The notes: generated from the letters alone by a model not told the origin. DNA of 64,000 bases from Chara braunii (GCA_003427395.1 BFEA01000006.1:6138580-6202579); one strand, 5' to 3'. Shown: positions 35,170-45,684, numbered from the stretch's first letter. Translations and numbers: made by a program.

Positions 35170-35520
35170 GATCCAGTGACCTAACTCAGTTGGTAAGGCT
35201 CGCAAGTGGCATTCAGGAGGTCGTGGGTTCAATCCCCACTCTCCTCATGTACCTTCCAGGGCATGGTTGGCGCCCGCCACCTAGAGATAGACCACTGGAT
35301 CCCCCGATCGGCATTCGTAGGGGAGGGGACGTGAGGGGAGGCACGGGGAGGCATAGGGATTCGTTCTGATGGCATGGTCCCTGATGCTACCGGCTGTCCC
35401 CTAGCCGGTATAGCCCACCTGCAGCTTGGGAGCAGCCCCCGCATGTTCTCTTGTGAACATGGTTCTGGCTGCTACGGAGTTCCCCATATGCCTACAAGTA
35501 GTAGTAGGTGTATAGTATGA
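35170..35520 (+). mobile_element. tRNA-derived SINE, copy 1
   Basis: The head has a tRNA-like A box (GTGACCTAACTCAGTTGG) and a T-arm/B box (GTGGGTTCAATCCCCAC, a 5-bp stem with a 7-nt loop). The anticodon arm is degenerate, so it is not a working tRNA gene. A tRNA-unrelated body of about 270 bp follows, ending in a short GTAGTAGTAGG run. Confidence 0.8.
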
Positions 35521-35905
35521 GGTGAGTGGCCTAACTCAGTTGGTAAGGCATGCAAGTGGCATTCAGGAGGTCGTGGGCTCAATCCCCATTCGCCTCATGT
35601 ACCTTCCTGGCCATGCTTGGCGCCTGCCATCTAGAGATAGACCACTAGATCCTATTGGCATGGTTCCTGATGGCATTGAGCAGAGTCTGCTGATGTTCGT
35701 AGGGGAGGGGACATGAGGGGAGGCACAGGGATTGGTCCTGTTGGCATGGTTTCTAATGCTACTGGTTGTCCCCTAGCCGGTATCGCCCACCTGCAGGTAG
35801 GGAGCAGCCCCCGCATTATCTCTCGTGAACACGGTTCTGGCTGCTACGGGGTTCCCCGTATGCCTACAATTAGGAGTAGTGGTAGGTAGGTAGTGTGAGG
35901 TGAAA
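35521..35905 (+). mobile_element. tRNA-derived SINE, copy 2
   Basis: Head-to-tail second copy with A box TGGCCTAACTCAGTTGG and B box GGGCTCAATCCCC. The acceptor ends GGTGAGT and ATTCGCC can still pair (two GU), and GCCT/AGGC forms a D stem. The body matches copy 1 (ACCTAGAGATAGACCACT-like, CCCCTAGCCGGTAT, GGGAGCAGCCCCCGCAT, GGTTCTGGCTGCTACGG) with a small rearrangement. It ends AGTAGTGGTAGGTAGGTAG. Confidence 0.82.
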
Positions 35906-36240
35906 TTGAGAGAAGGAAAAACACGACCTGAGCTCGTTTGGGAGCGGCGGCGGCGGCCGAAGCGGCGCTAGTACTGGTGCGCTACGCACTTGGTCCTAGA
36001 GTCGCTCACCTTTCGGCGGGCCTGGTCGGCGGAGACGGTTCCGGCATGGAACACTCAACGCGGGTGGGCACTCAACGCTTTCGTGTTGACGAAAGTCGGT
36101 GGCGGCAGCCATTGTAGATGTTGTCATCGGCTAGAATTGTGCTTTGACGATCCTTCCTTCTGTTTGTTCGTTTTGTTCGTTTGTGTTGGGTTTACATGTT
36201 AATTGTCACTGTTTACTCCTGACTATGAGTTGGAGGGTGA

Positions 36241-37592
36241 TTGCTAGCTCTTGGAATTGCCTGGAAGAATGGAGGCGGTGCATACCCCTCTGGGGATCAA
36301 GACATGGGGATTCAGAATGATAGAACTCAGGTCCCTAATGATAATTATCTAGAAGATGAGTGGGTGAAGGAAATGGTGAGGGCGTGTTATGAAGATGGTA
36401 TCCTTCCAACGAATATCGATGGAGGCACCATGAAGGTGAATGGTAGAGAAGTCGCCTTTGTGCTGAACAGATCGATCGATGAGCTAAAGGTGAAGTGGCT
36501 AAAATCCAGGACAGTCACGGTGATATTTCGAGACGGAGCAAGATTCCTTCCGCGAAGGGTGAAAGAAAACGTCATTCATGCCTATGAAGATGGTTGGATA
36601 AGGGACGACGCCTTTGGAGCCGACTTCAAGCGTGGCAGGATTAAGGTAGAGTCTCCGAATGTTGCCTCGTACATCCCTAGGGCACAAGAAGTCACCGACT
36701 GGATGCTGGCAAAGAAGACAAACTTCATCGATTTGGTGGGTACTACCTACCGAACTGACTTCAAACCGTGGATGACCAGGGCGGAAGTAAGAGATTGGAG
36801 GAAGACAATCGATGAGTCGTGGCGGTTGGGGTTCCTCTGGATGAGATGGTCTTCTTGCGGAATCACGTAGGAAGGGCGATTGGAAGAATAGTAAAAACTC
36901 ACCTCCCAGAAGCTGACGAGACCGACCCCAAGCTGGTTAATCTTCGTTTTGACATCGATCCAAGCCGGAAGGAGCACATGAAGGATAAGATCTGGGTAAA
37001 AACCTGCCAAAGAGATCTGATGGAGGTGAAGATGGCAAGTGCGGACAGCGAATGGTGTAAAAGGTGTCGCACTTTCTTCCACACGGAAGCGACATGTAGA
37101 CGCCCTAGAAGAAGAGCTCATGGCGAGCCGTCTCGTAGCAACCCACAAGCCTCTACCACATCAGATGTTGGAGCCCCTCGTTCAACATACCAAGGTAATC
37201 TTCATGCACCTGGGGTGGCTACACATCAGGCTTCGGGAGTAGGAGCTGGCAGTACTGTTGTACCAAGTGTACCTGCCGGAGCTTCAATACGGTCGAATCC
37301 AACATTCTCTCCCTTTCCAGGAGTTCCAATTGGAGGGGTGGGTTTTCAACAGCCTCCTCCCACGAATCCTGCGACCAATTTTGCCTGGGCGTCCCTCCTA
37401 CAAGGCCTTCCTCAGTACCCACTTCTTCATCAACAACATGGTGTTCCCGATCCGGACCAATTTCTGAATGCGAGCTCGTCCTTTGTGAACTTGCACGCAT
37501 TCTCTCCTTGGATCTTTGGGCAGAGAGGACCCTCTCAAGCCCCGAATTCTGGCATGGGAACCCTGGTCAACAACAACAAGGGACTGCTCTAA
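36241..37592 (+). pseudogene. LINE ORF1, gag-like with zinc knuckle
   Basis: This is the nucleic-acid-binding ORF1 of the LINE, in two overlapping frames (36241-36870 and 36819-37592) separated by a shift near 36820-36870. The N-terminal part (VAFVLNRSIDELKVKWL through DWRKTIDESW) followed by GVPLDEMVFLRNHVGRAIG and LRFDIDPSRK has the layout of the DUF4283-type domain found in plant LINE ORF1. It is followed by a CX2CX4HX4C zinc knuckle (CKRCRTFFHTEATC, about 37053-37094). The rest is Pro/Ser/Gly-rich and low in complexity. In active elements such proteins coat the RNA. The domain name is from memory of family layout; the motif is directly visible. Confidence 0.75.
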
Positions 37593-37795
37593 TTGGAGGA
37601 TCAACCTCATTAGGTGGAAGTCGAGCTCGGGACGAATCCCCTGGAAAATCACGAAGGCTGAGCGAGAGCAATGGAGTTTATATTCAGATCGACCAACCAT
37701 GAGCGGAGGCTTCAGACAACTTTGTTGGTTCGATCCGCTCTGGGTCCCGCACTCCATCGAGAGCCGCAGGTAAGCGTAAATCTTCTTGTGTCCGC

Positions 37796-38380
37796 ATGGA
37801 AGCCCTTTCTAAGGGTCAAAACTGCGTAGAAGCGAGATTGCTACCGATTATTTGCTCTGCGGTTAGGGATTCATTATGGGTGATTGCTTGGATCGGTGCT
37901 GATGGTAACCCCCTGTTGCTCCATGTGGCTTGCACGGAATCCCCGATGCCGTGTGCTACTGAGACCCTCGCTCAAAGTCTATTTCAAAACAAGTTTGCCT
38001 TTCGAATTATTTATGAAATCACTATGCCTCGATTTGTTGTCAATCTTGCCGGTAGTCGTGTCAAGTTCTTTGCGCCGCTCTTCGATGCCCGGTTCTTACC
38101 AGGACAACTGGATACTCTCGAGAGAGAGGGTCTTCGCTTGATTTCTTTGTCGTGGTTCCTTGAAGCAAGGAAGCCCGACCTTCGTCGTATTAAGGTTGCT
38201 ACTAATACGTCGGTTGAGTTTCTCTATGAGCTGAATGCCAAACTTGGCAAGGACAAAAAGCTTGACTCTCTTTTCTTGAAGCAAGCTCTGCTCGAACCTT
38301 GGTCACAGTCTGTTCCTGTTGTGTTATGTCCTGCCCAGATCCAATCGACTGGTGCCTTGCCCATGAATGGGCAGGCTTAA
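37796..38380 (+). CDS. LINE extra ORF, 194 codons, unrecognised
   Basis: An open frame between ORF1 and the endonuclease. I recognise no domain. It is a fairly ordinary globular composition with WVIAWIGADGNPLLLHV early and EARKPDLRRIKV later. Its last codons overlap the endonuclease ORF by 14 bp at ATGGGCAGGCTTAA (38367-38380), where the ATG starts the downstream ORF and the TAA ends this one. It could be the C-terminal part of ORF1 after the low-complexity region, as the frame differs from ORF1 and ORF1 is already shifted. Alternatively it is a lineage-specific second ORF. Confidence 0.45.
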   Translation: MEALSKGQNCVEARLLPIICSAVRDSLWVIAWIGADGNPLLLHVACTESPMPCATETLAQSLFQNKFAFRIIYEITMPRFVVNLAGSRVKFFAPLFDARFLPGQLDTLEREGLRLISLSWFLEARKPDLRRIKVATNTSVEFLYELNAKLGKDKKLDSLFLKQALLEPWSQSVPVVLCPAQIQSTGALPMNGQA

Positions 38381-39230
38381 AATTGTCACATGGAATATCC
38401 GGGGATTAGGGGATTCGAATGGTAGAAACAAACGAGGCCGCCTTAAAAGTTGGGTCCACGATAAAAAGGTCGACATAGTATGTCTACAAGAGACAAAGCT
38501 ATCCGAATCGAAAGTGATGGAGTTGGGTGCGTGGTGGGATGGTCTGCAAATTTGGTCACCAGCCCGTGGATCGAAGGGCGAAGTCTCTATCTTGGTTCAC
38601 CGTAACTTAGACTCAGAAATTGTGGATTTCAGTGCGGATTTGTGGGGTCGTTGGTGTTGGATTAAACTTTGGATGGGAAAACAGGAGTAGGTGATTGCAT
38701 CAATTTATGCTCCTACTAACAACAAAGAACGTGAATCATTTTTCTATTACCTTCCCTTGTTCATTCCTGACTGTGATAATTTAATTATTTCGGGAGATTG
38801 GAACACTTCTTTGGATAAGAATGATGAAACCAAGGGTAGTAGGGATGTCATAATATTAACTGACATGATATCTGACTTAGATTTATTGAAACCCTACAAT
38901 TTTTTACACCCTGGTAATCCGGGATACACCCGGGCTTCACATATCCGAGAGGGTAAATGAACTGTCAATAGAAGGCTTGACTTCTTTTTACTATCTGCCA
39001 GTGTTTGGAATGCTACAAGCGATATTTTGGAACAGGATAACACATTGTCAAACCATGAGTCTGTTATGGCTTACTTCAATGCAGCTAAGCCTGAAAGAGG
39101 CCCAGGAAGGACCCATGGGTCAGGGATTGGATGCATAGATTTTGGGAGGACTGGAAAAGGATCCAGGATACCTTTGCCTCAACTGCTGATTGGTGGGATG
39201 ATGGCTCCAGAATTTTCTCCAAACACCTGA
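38367..39230 (+). pseudogene. LINE ORF2 endonuclease domain
   Basis: This AP-type endonuclease nicks target DNA to prime reverse transcription. Visible motifs: KIVTWNIRGLG (start), DIVCLQETKL, SIYAPTNN, ISGDWNTSLDKND (catalytic Asp-Asn) and RRLDFFLLS. The His of the final SDH-type motif may be at NHES (about 39050). The ATG at 38367 is the natural start, directly before the first motif. In-frame stops occur at 38688-38690 (TAG) and 38958-38960 (TGA), and the frame shifts near 39105-39130 to that of the RT. These breaks make it inactive. Confidence 0.88.
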
Positions 39231-40553
39231 GCATTTTCTCCCGCATCCTTGCGGCTGGGAAAAACCAACGAGAAGCTTCTCCAATCAAGAAGGTGGAGTA
39301 CGCTGAAAATTGGATGAACTTACACCCCATCTCTAACCTAGTGTGGAGCCGTATTAGGGAGAAACACATGGCAGAGTGAAATGCTTTTCAACAAGAACAA
39401 TCAGATATTTGGGCGGAGCGGCTTAAAATCAAAGGGATTGCAGTCTATGATCGCATGAACAGAGATTCTTTCCATAAGCTCGCACCAAAACGAATGACTC
39501 AGTCGATGAGTGTGTTGTCAGACCCCTTTGATCAGGCGCTTCCTGTCGCCTAGGATCAGTCTCAACTTTGTCTCTATGCTGCAATGTACTATCAAGATAT
39601 ACTAACAACTAGGCGCCTAAATGAGGATATTACTGAGGACCTTTCAGAGGGCTCAAACCACTGGTCTGCGTACACAACCTGACTCTCCACGCAGGGTAAG
39701 TTGGATATGAACCGCCCGATTACCGAGGAGGAAGCTTGGGAGGCGTTGCAATCCATGTCACATGGCAAAGCCCCGGGAGATGATGGTCTCCCGGTGGAAC
39801 TTTATCTGATTATTTGGGGGGACATTAAGAGGGAATTGGTTGCTATTTATAACCAAGTTTTGGAAGGAAAGAATATTTCGAAGGGTATGCGGAACGGGGT
39901 CATCTCCTTACTGTATAAAAAAGGGGATCGCTCGGAGTTTCGTAACTGGCGTCCGATCTCAGTGCTGAATGTGTCGTACAAATTGTTGGCAAAAGTCCTC
40001 ACTCGTCGATTAGGTCGATATCTGCCTTCATTGATTGAAAAAGATCAAGCGGCCTTTGTCCAAGGTCGCTCCATCTTTGACAATATAGCCACGACAGTGG
40101 AAGCCCTTGAGGTAGTGGAAAACACTAAAGCAAACACCTCGATTCTGATGCTTGACCTAAAGAAAGCTTATGATCGAGTCAATTGGACTTACGTACTTAC
40201 TACATTGCGACACGTGGGTTTCGACGAAAACTTGTGTAACTGGGTGGTAGCCCTGTACTCCCTTTCTACTGCCGCAGTTATGGTCAACGGCAACCTGTCA
40301 GAAACTTTCTCCCTGACAAGATCTTTACGCCAGGGTTGCCCCCTGGCCCCCCTCTTATTTATCTTGCAAATGGAGAATTTGTTATGCAACATAAGAACAC
40401 ATCCCCAGATCATGGGTATTAAGACTGGCTCCAGCCAATGCAAAGTCAAAGCATTAGCCGATGACTTGCTGACTATCTCAGAGAACTCAGTTAATTCAAT
40501 ATCAGCACTGGAATCCTGTCTTAATGAATATTCTGAGTTATCTGAAGCTTCGG

Positions 40554-40712
40554 TTAAACCACCAGTACTTGGCCTAGCTATCGGCAGCAGAAAACAATAG
40601 AGTAGAAACGTTTCTAGTTGGATGAATTTGGGCGCTCCTGTAGTGGCTCGTACGTTTCCTAAAATTGCGTAGCGTTAACGCTACGCGACTTTAGGAAGTA
40701 CTGGTGGTTTAA
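40554..40712 (+). mobile_element. MITE copy A, TTAA target
   Basis: A 151-bp element between TTAA duplicates (40554-40557 and 40709-40712). Terminal inverted repeats are ACCACCAGTACTT at the left and AGTACTGGT at the right. The interior holds a palindrome GCGTAGCGTTAACGCTACGC. TTAA duplication is the hallmark of piggyBac-type transposases. Removing the element plus one TTAA rejoins the LINE frame. There is no coding capacity. Confidence 0.9.
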
Positions 40713-41655
40713 CTGGTCTAAATCTGTGTTCTTCCTCCCTGCCCCTCTCTCACCAGTGGCAAATTGGGGAATGAAAAGAATAGTCGTCGGTAGCTCCGAA
40801 CGCTTTTTAGGTGTTCAGGTAGCCCTACTATCCTGTACAGTGGACTAAGAAGGAATACTTCTCCAGCACACACTGCAGAGAGTTTCTACCTGGGGAAAAG
40901 CCCCACATCTTTCTCTTTATGGCCGCATTATGGTGGTCAATGGGGCTCTTTTTTCCCTCCTCTGGTTCGTTGCTGTAATCCACCCTCTGGGGAGAAACTT
41001 ATGTGCCTCAATTCGAAGACGGGCTTCCAGGTTTATTTGGAAGCCCTTTGCCAACGACATTGATAGTTTCATGTCGAAAGTTGCTTGGGAACTCCTATGC
41101 TTTCCAAAGGAAGAAGGGGGGATGGGTTTAATTGACCCGCAACGTAAGAGCATAGCAATGTTAGTACGCTGGATCATTAGGGCTGTAAGCTCAGAGGAAG
41201 AGACACACTGGATTTCCTTGGCGGAAACCATCTTGGGCCTGGAATGGAACCTCTCCAGACCATCAGATACTTGGACGTGCCTCCTGCTACCCTCCTTTCT
41301 GAACAGAAACATTAAATCGGAATTCTGGAAAGCCATAATTTTGGCCTGGAAAAAGCTGCTACCTAACTCCTGGCTTCAGCCAACTACCAAGTCAGAGGTT
41401 CTCCTGCAACCACTGTTTGAGAACCCTCATATTCGGCATACAGACGGTAGGTGGTTTGCTGCTGATCACTCTCGGCAAAGCTTCGGAAGGAGATGGATAG
41501 AGAGGGGGATTTTGAGAATTGCATACCTGTGGAATGAGTGGGAAAATCAATGGCTGTCCCCAGCAGCACTGAGGGAATCTCTCGGCTCAGTGTGGTATGT
41601 TGAGGAAAGAATGTGCGGACTCATTGAGGCTATCCCAGCTTAGTGGAAGTTCATC

Positions 41656-41815
41656 TTAAACCACCAGTACTTCCTACAGTCGCGTAGCGTTAACGCTACG
41701 CAATTTTAGGAAACGTACGGGCCACTACAGGAGCGCCCAAATTCATCCAACTAGAAACGTTTCTACTCTATTTATTTTCCGCGGCCGATAGCTGGGCCAA
41801 GTACTGGTGGGTTAA
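41656..41815 (-). mobile_element. MITE copy B, TTAA target, inverted
   Basis: The same element as copy A in reverse orientation, 152 bp between TTAA (41656-41659) and TTAA (41812-41815). The copies differ at only a handful of positions (for example GGCCTAGC against GGCCCAGC, and AGCAGAAAACA against CGCGGAAAATA). The LINE frame again resumes after removal (WKFIL then SPEGIDPPGTW). Confidence 0.9.
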
Positions 41816-42973
41816 GTCCGGAGGGGATAGACCCCCCAGGCACCTGGTACGTTAGTCGCCCAATTGAGTCCTCCCCAACCCTCTGGAAACTTTTGAATAT
41901 TGACACCTCTGGCAAACGAACTTTCCAGTGTTGGAAGGGTAGTAGTCCTGAAAAGCCCGTTATCCCTCTGCAACAGGTAGGTCCCTCTCACCCACCCTTA
42001 ACAGCCGAACTAGCCCAAGCCCGTGTTTGGGAAGTGTGTGATGATGATGGGAAGTGGACCTGCAGAGTTTTTGCAGGGGGAACAGCGATCTCAGATCTTA
42101 AATTAGATCCAAAAATGTGGGGCTGGAGAGGGGAAGGTTTCGATGGTGATGACCGGGCCCTGGTATTCTACTCTGTTGAACAAGGTTACCTGGCCCAGAA
42201 GCCTCCTCGTACGCCTGCGTCAGTTGCAGTTGCTAGATGGAGACAGGTTTTGAATTGTGACCCAGAACAGATTGAGAGGAAATTAACTCGTTGCTGGGGT
42301 CAACTGAAGATTGCTCCTTTTCCTAGATTGGCGGTGAATCTTTGGCTTTTGTCCCTACTTGCTACCCCTTCGGCGGTGAACCTGTTTCAAAGAGGAATGA
42401 AGGTGGAATTGACTTGCAAACGCTGCAGTTGGGCATATGAGTCCACCACTCATCTGTGGTATGACTGCCCAGCATCTAAGAGAATTTGGGACTGGTGGCA
42501 GTCCTTTTGGGACGGTACCGTGGGTGGCAACCTGTTATGGGACCGCGAAAGGGTTCTCCTCGGTGGAATTCCTGATCACATGGATCTCAAAAAGGGCTGG
42601 GGCTATATAGCCCAAGCAGCCAGAGCGGCAGGGTGCTGCGTCATTTGGAAAGAAAGAAACCTGCGGATATTCGAGGACCGAGAAATGACAAACAAGGAAA
42701 TCAGAGTTTTATTCAGAATCTTCTCTGAGAAGAATCATTCAAGCCGATTGGAGAAGGAAGAACCAAGGATCTTGGTTCGGGGAAACTTGGGGCACAGGCG
42801 GGAAATTGGCGAAGCTTGAAGAAGGGAAATTGGTGTAGAAGTAGGATAGTCTTGAGTAGGAACCTGGTACTCTGTTCTCTTGATCCGCAGGAGGATGGCA
42901 GTCGGGCATACCAGTGGAGGGAGTACGTGACAATGTCGTGGTCCATTTTATGGACCATCCCGTCGTGTTAGAC

Positions 42974-42975
<2 letters not shown>

Positions 42976-43008
<33 letters not shown>
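42976..43008. repeat. Poly-T run
   Basis: 33 T residues just beyond the LINE. It could be the poly-A tail of a minus-strand retroposon whose body lies to the right, or a simple homopolymer. Further A-runs of 10-13 nt lie at 43239-43269. Confidence 0.85.
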
Positions 43009-43009
<1 letters not shown>

Positions 43010-43180
43010 AGAGCGGGCTTCAGGACAGCGGCGGCCTCGATTTGGTCACCTCTGTTCCTAGATTTTCCAGTGCTCTCTTGTGTTTGTTGAACGAGCTCGA
43101 GGCTCATAAGCGAAACTGGCTGATGCTGCCAGGATAACTCCGGCCTCGTTTTGACCTGATAATAAAGTAAGGATTTTGAG

Positions 43181-43183
<3 letters not shown>

Positions 43184-43214
<31 letters not shown>
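43184..43214. repeat. Poly-G run
   Basis: An uninterrupted G homopolymer of about 31 nt. Such tracts are prone to sequencing and assembly error. The surrounding 43009-43830 shows no gene; the Pro-rich minus-strand ORFs (42739-43506) come from the homopolymers. Confidence 0.9.
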
Positions 43215-43215
<1 letters not shown>

Positions 43216-43831
43216 GGGAGGGGAATTGAGAGAAGAAAAAAAAAAATTGAGAGAAGAAAAAAAAAAAAACATGGATTGGGGCAAGCGACGGGGCCGGGAC
43301 GGGGCGGGACGAGGGCGGGACGGGAAGGCCCGCCTATGGGGTTGCTTGCATACTTCTTGTTGTTGTTGCGTGGCTGTGACACTGCGGTTTTGAACGAATT
43401 TTCGTAGATTGACATCAACGGACAGAAATCCACGCAACGTGGTTTGAAAGGTTGTTGCGGGGATTTGAGTTGATGTCAAATCGAGCGCACATAAATGACA
43501 TGACAATTCGGGTGCTGTTTGACGACGACAGCAGCACTTTCCCTCTCACACGGGTCAGCGGAGGGGGGCACAGCCATCAGCATTGGCAGGGCGGAAGGCA
43601 AGGAACTTGCGCGGGCGGGGAGAGGGGGGGTGGGCGTGGGAGGACATAGTCATCAGAATCGCGTCTCGAAGGAGTAGAGCGATCATCAATTCACAGGGGC
43701 CAGCAAGGAGCAGGACGGGCCGGACACACAAAAACTGGGCGCTGCAGATGTGGAGGGGCTGACTTGACAAGACGCATACTCTTCTTCTCGAGAATACCAG
43801 AGACCATGTCACCTTGTCCTCGGTATATATG

Positions 43832-43840
43832 TTCTCTCTC

Positions 43841-43910
<70 letters not shown>
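43832..43910. repeat. (CT)n microsatellite
   Basis: CT repeat with a single TA interruption near 43844. The stretch between it and 44400 has no recognisable gene but contains a T-run (44113-44129) followed by a TG/CG alternating tract. Confidence 0.95.
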
Positions 43911-43914
<4 letters not shown>

Positions 43915-44402
43915 TAACTATATGAGGGAGGCATGGTTGTGACAGATACTTTCATCGTCTTTCGCTGACTCATCCGCAGGTTGAATCCTTTTTTTAAAAT
44001 TTTAATGAGAATCTTCTGGGTCTGTCTGTGTGGGTGTATTGTGTTCGCGACGCTCTTATCGAAGAAAGAATGATTAACCAATGAGTACTCGTCTGTATTG
44101 TTTGTTTTGTATCTTTTTTTTTTTTTTTTGTGTGTGTGTGTTTGCGCGCGCGCGCGCTCGTGTGTGAGAGACACAAGCAGTAAATGTGTCGGAATCCCAC
44201 GTAGAGCATGACCTCATCACGTCGCTTAAATGACAGACAGACGGCATACATCTTTATGCAATGAACCCGTAGTCTCTGCGTTTGCCCATTGCCCATGAAG
44301 GATAAACAATAATAATATCCCTAATATGATCACCAGGAGATGAACTATTGGATATGGACACCGAAGGTATATACATATTGATTTCTGTTTTTATATATGT
44401 AT

Positions 44403-44646
44403 GGGTTCAGCCTCCTGATGAGTCGGTAGGTGAAACTCCGACGAAACAGTTTGTCACAGCCCCTCGGTTGTTGTCCTCTTCTCCCTCTCTGCCTACGGTT
44501 TACCGGGCAGCTCTGTTTGACTAGATATCGTCACAAGCAGAACTGCCCGGTAAACCGTAGGCAGAGAGAGAGAAGAGGACAACAAACGAGGGGCTGTGAC
44601 AAACTGTTTCGTCGGAGTTTCACCGACTCATCAGGAGGCTGAACCC
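44403..44646. mobile_element. Inverted repeat with hammerhead cores
   Basis: A 244-bp inverted repeat centred near 44525, with arms about 110 bp and almost fully complementary. Each arm carries a hammerhead-ribozyme core. Plus strand: CTGATGA (44415-44421), stem II GTCGG..CCGAC enclosing TAGGTGAAACT, then GAAA (44443-44446). A 3-bp ACA/TGT stem III with a GTT loop and the cleavage-site C (GTC) can be drawn next, as in minimal type I hammerheads. Minus strand: the same core at 44634-44607. Such ribozymes occur in Penelope-like elements, retrozymes and satellites. There is no ORF. Stem I has no good partner locally, so self-cleavage of this copy is uncertain. Confidence 0.72.
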
Positions 44647-44812
44647 TCAACAGTCTGCAGAATCCCCTCACTGATTACACTGTAAATGATAATCTACCTT
44701 AACCAAAATCAAAGTAGACTATCACTCATCCACACCAGATGGAAAACTCTACAGACTGTCCGTTCACACCCCATCACAAGCCAGGAAAACATCCACGAAA
44801 CAAAGAAAGGTC

Positions 44813-44890
44813 TGTCACAGCCAAATATATATTGTCCTCGTCTCCCTCTCTGCCTATGGTTTACCGGGCAGCTCTGTTTGACGATATATA
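44813..44890 (+). repeat. Partial third copy of the hammerhead-repeat arm
   Basis: GTCACAGCC, TTGTCCTC, TCTCCCTCTCTGCCTA and GGTTTACCGGGCAGCTCTG recur here in the same order as in the arm at 44452-44520, but without the hammerhead core. It ends in an ATATAT tract. Confidence 0.8.
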
Positions 44891-45242
44891 TATATACATA
44901 TATATTTCTTGTGTCTTCGACAACTGTGGATTGCGTGTGGATCTCCATGTAGGAGGAGGCTGTGCTCAGCTTTTTTTTTTTTTTTTTTTCCCTCGAGGAT
45001 ACTACTTGTCTCACTCACCCTTCTTTTTGTTGTTCTTGAATTTTGTCATGTATTGCCTTTGGCAAGGCTGTTGCGCCACCCCCGCCGGTTTCGCCCAAGA
45101 CGAAGATCATTATCTGGTCCCAATTCTGTGTCTTGTGAGCGGAGTCTTTCTTGGCGGAAAAAAATTGAGTCTTCCTTCGCCACCCATCAGAAGGTTGGCT
45201 CTTTTGTTTTAAGCCTGGCTCAAATAATCGTCGATCTCTAGT

Positions 45243-45243
<1 letters not shown>

Positions 45244-45273
<30 letters not shown>

Positions 45274-45284
45274 AAGAAGAAGAA
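45244..45284. repeat. (AAG)n microsatellite
   Basis: About 13 AAG units upstream of the phosphomevalonate kinase exon region. Confidence 0.95.
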
Positions 45285-45442
45285 CAAGGGGAAAAAAAAA
45301 AGGTTGGGTCAAGGAGTTCAACGCGAAGAAAAAGGAAAAGGAGTGTTTGACGCTTTTCGTCTTCCTTTTTTCTTACCCTGTTCTTTTGGGGAGTTGTAGG
45401 CCTAGCTCCGCTACTCGCGAGATGCACAAAAATACAGAAATC

Positions 45443-45577
45443 ATGGCGGTGTATCTTTCCATGTTCAAGCGGAAGATTCATTCTCGTGTTTGCGCATGTC
45501 GAGACTAGTGGAGCGAGGACCTGTTTCTCTGGTGGGCAACGAAGAATCCATGTCAACTGGCAGCTCACTCCTTGCAG
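45443..45577 (+). other. Candidate 5' exon of phosphomevalonate kinase
   Basis: This stretch lies just upstream of the kinase exon and ends with a plausible splice donor, TTGCAG/GTACAA, after 45577. Joining there gives the correct phase for the next exon, but in that frame I find no ATG. ATGs at 45490 and 45496 are in another frame. An ATGGCG followed by GTGTAT at 45443 would give the expected Met-Ala start, but its phase is one base off the acceptor at 45684. The true first exon is therefore unresolved. Confidence 0.3.
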
Positions 45578-45684
45578 GTACAACAACTGATGCGTTTTTG
45601 TTTCTTGTTATGGGTTTTTATTTTCACTTTTTCATTTCTGAATTTTGTTTTGTTATATGTTTGATTTTGGCCATCTGGTTGTAG

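Larger units (their letters stand above)
39380..42819 (+). pseudogene. LINE ORF2 RT and C-terminal zinc domain
   Basis: RT motifs run MNRPITEEEAWEAL, HGKAPGDDGLPVELY, GVISLLYKKGDRSEFRNWRP, DQAAFVQGRSIFDNI, LDLKKAYDRVNW, LRQGCPLAPLLF and KALADDLLTI, where the usual F/Y-A-D-D box reads LADD. The sequence continues across MITE A as SEASVNWSKSVFFLP, a typical post-RT segment. The C-terminal part (41893-42819) has the plant zf-RVT layout: LAVNLWLLSLL, then CKRCSWAYESTTHLWYDCP, then RIWDWW. In-frame stops lie near 39551, 39680, 40846 and at 41641. Apart from these and the two MITEs the frame is continuous from 39380 to 42819. Confidence 0.9.
35906..42960 (+). mobile_element. LINE (L1-like) with two inserted MITEs
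   Basis: A nearly full-length non-LTR retrotransposon. Its order is a GC-rich 5' leader (35906-36240), ORF1 with a zinc knuckle, an extra ORF, endonuclease, reverse transcriptase, and a C-terminal zinc-binding domain ending at 42819. Both 155-bp MITEs (40558-40712, 41660-41815) sit inside ORF2, and the reading frame resumes exactly once each is discounted. The element is dead: it has at least one shift in ORF1, one between EN and RT, and several stops. A plus-strand poly-A tail is not visible. Element ends are approximate. Confidence 0.88.

Noticed and set aside
35174-35250. Functional tRNA gene
   Set aside because: A and B boxes are good but the anticodon arm cannot form and a SINE body follows; the same holds for the copy at 35521.
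42739-43506. 255-codon minus-strand ORF with Pro and Lys runs
   Set aside because: It is generated by the poly-G and poly-T homopolymers and runs antisense to the LINE end.
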